NCBI GenBank assembly: GCA_004431415.1
Contig: QPMI01000361.1
Span: 1-42,348, forward strand
Direction of reading: 5' to 3'
Length of the DNA: 42,348 bases
From: Cyanophora paradoxa
Lineage: Eukaryota > Glaucocystophyceae > Cyanophorales > Cyanophoraceae
In this document: piece after piece, positions 41,310 to 42,348 of the stretch
Position numbering within the stretch: position 1 is the stretch's first letter
How the letters are laid out: each line of letters begins with the position of its first letter
Translations under genes and position numbers: made by a program
The notes under the pieces: model-generated
The model's database searches: none
What the model saw: only the letters and a program-made list of their open reading frames with translations
Told to the model about the DNA's origin: nothing

Positions 41310-42348
41310 ATGGTGCGGCGCTCCCGGCCGCCCGGCGCACGCGGAGCCGCTCAAATCTTGCGAACAGGCGGCGTTCGAGGAGCTCGGGGTCATGCCGGAG
41401 ATCATCCGGGCCGTCGAGGAGATGGGCTGGATGTGAGGCGCCCCCGGCGGGCCCGATCGGCGCGCGCTCACACATTCGACACGCAGGCTGCCGACGCCCG
41501 TACAGGCCGAGGCCGTGCCGCTCATCCTCGGCGGAGGCGACGTCGCAGTGGTGCGCGGCTTCGTGTGAGTCGCCCGCGGCACCCTCCGACGCTCCGCGCG
41601 TCGCGTGCAGGCCGCAGAGACCGGCAGCGGGAAGACTGGCGTACGCAGAGTCCACTCTGGGCGCTCGGGCCTCAGCCGCTCACCCCGCGCTGCAGGCTTT
41701 CGCGCTCCCAATCCTGCAGGTCGTCCACGAGACGCTGCGCGAGGAGGCGATGTCCGGAGGAGCCTCTGGCTCGAAAGGAGGCGCCGCGACCGGTCCGCCC
41801 GCCCCTCGGCTGGCTTCTGCTTTCCGCCCCGCGCGCTGACCCGCGGCCCGCGCCCCCGCAGCCGCCGCGGAGCAGCAGATGGCACTGAACGTGGAGGATC
41901 GGGACCCGCAGATGGCGATCAGCGGGGACGGCCTCAGCTGCCAGTCCCGAGCCGAGAAGGCCTGGCAGGGCTGCCGCGCCAACTTCGGCGTCCGCGCCGG
42001 TGCGCCCCGTGGCGTACCCCCCGGGCGGCCGCGTACCCCTCCAACACCTCTTCGCGCAGGGAAGCATTACTACGAGGCTACCGTGATGGACGACGGCCTC
42101 TGCCGCGTCGGCTGGCGCGTACCCCCCTCATTGTGTTCGTGAATGCCGTACCCCCCGCCTGACACCGTACCCTCAGGTCCTCGGCGTCTGCGAGCAGGGA
42201 ACTGGGTACCGACAAGATGGGCTTCGGGTGCCGCGCCCGGCCCGCTTCGCCCACGGTACCCCCGTAGCCGACTCGGGTACCCCTCTCCCGCTCAGGTTCG
42301 GAGGGACGGGAAAGAAGAGCAACAACAAGCAGTTCGACACGTGCGTCC
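41310..42348 (+). CDS. DDX1: ATP-dependent RNA helicase DDX1 (DEAD box with SPRY insert), 5' part
   Basis: DDX1 is a DEAD-box RNA helicase of RNA processing and tRNA ligation complexes, with a SPRY domain inserted after motif I. Exons: 41310-41312 (ATG only), 41368-41432, 41487-41550, 41611-41640, 41696-41792, 41862-41999, 42060-42114, 42177-42227, 42296 to the window end. Spliced, the N-terminus reads M-AAFEELGVMPEIIRAVEEMGW, then LPTPVQAEAVPLILGGGD (Q motif), AAETGSGKTG (motif I/Walker A) and FALPILQVVHETLREE. The SPRY part follows: MALNVEDRDPQMAIS, CQSRAEKAWQGCRANFGVR, KHYYEATVMDDGLCRVGW, ELGTDKMGFG and FGGTGKKSNNKQFDT. The intron at 42115-42176 uses a GC donor (GCGCGTACCC), which alone restores the VGWS join. 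Motifs II-VI lie beyond the window. Confidence 0.97.

Overview
The window is nuclear DNA of a GC-rich, compact, intron-dense unicellular eukaryote, most likely a flagellated alga. Genes are broken by many short introns (31 to about 200 nt). Exons recovered by conceptual splicing give conserved eukaryotic proteins: Bax inhibitor-1, DDX1 helicase, flavin polyamine oxidase, an RWP-RK factor, an F-box/LRR protein and an LRR/Sfi1-type centriolar protein. I see no bacterial operon, CRISPR array, rRNA or tRNA. The lineage (haptophyte, pelagophyte, prasinophyte or other) cannot be fixed from the sequence alone.

Layout. 0.1-2.2 kb: exons of one or two unrecognised minus-strand genes. 2.3-6.15 kb (+): an RWP-RK transcription factor with an N-terminal cyclic-nucleotide-binding domain and a C-terminal PB1 domain. 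7.49-8.74 kb (+): Bax inhibitor-1, six exons. 9.09-16.2 kb (-): a very large LRR/coiled-coil/Sfi1-repeat protein. 16.3-18.7 kb (+): a divergently arranged coiled-coil protein. 19.56-22.3 kb (-): F-box/LRR protein. 22.3-27.4 kb: gene-poor, with a 2.55 kb retroposon-like insert lying inside a duplicated copy of the 3' end of the polyamine oxidase gene. 27.4-34.0 kb (-): a secreted/membrane adhesion-type protein with three near-identical lectin-like units, a Ser-Pro stalk, a GPS autoproteolysis motif and one transmembrane helix. 34.0-37.3 kb: repeat-rich noncoding DNA. 37.47-41.09 kb (-): polyamine oxidase, 16 exons. 41.31 kb to the end (+): DDX1, cut by the window edge.

The gene models support each other: most reconstructed introns keep frame across exon joins and restore family motifs. 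They show that GC-AG introns, often with the donor GCGCG, are common here. The most unusual items are the cyclic-nucleotide-sensor/RWP-RK/PB1 factor, the GPS-bearing lectin receptor with a one-base lesion in its first unit, and the LRR+Sfi1 fusion.
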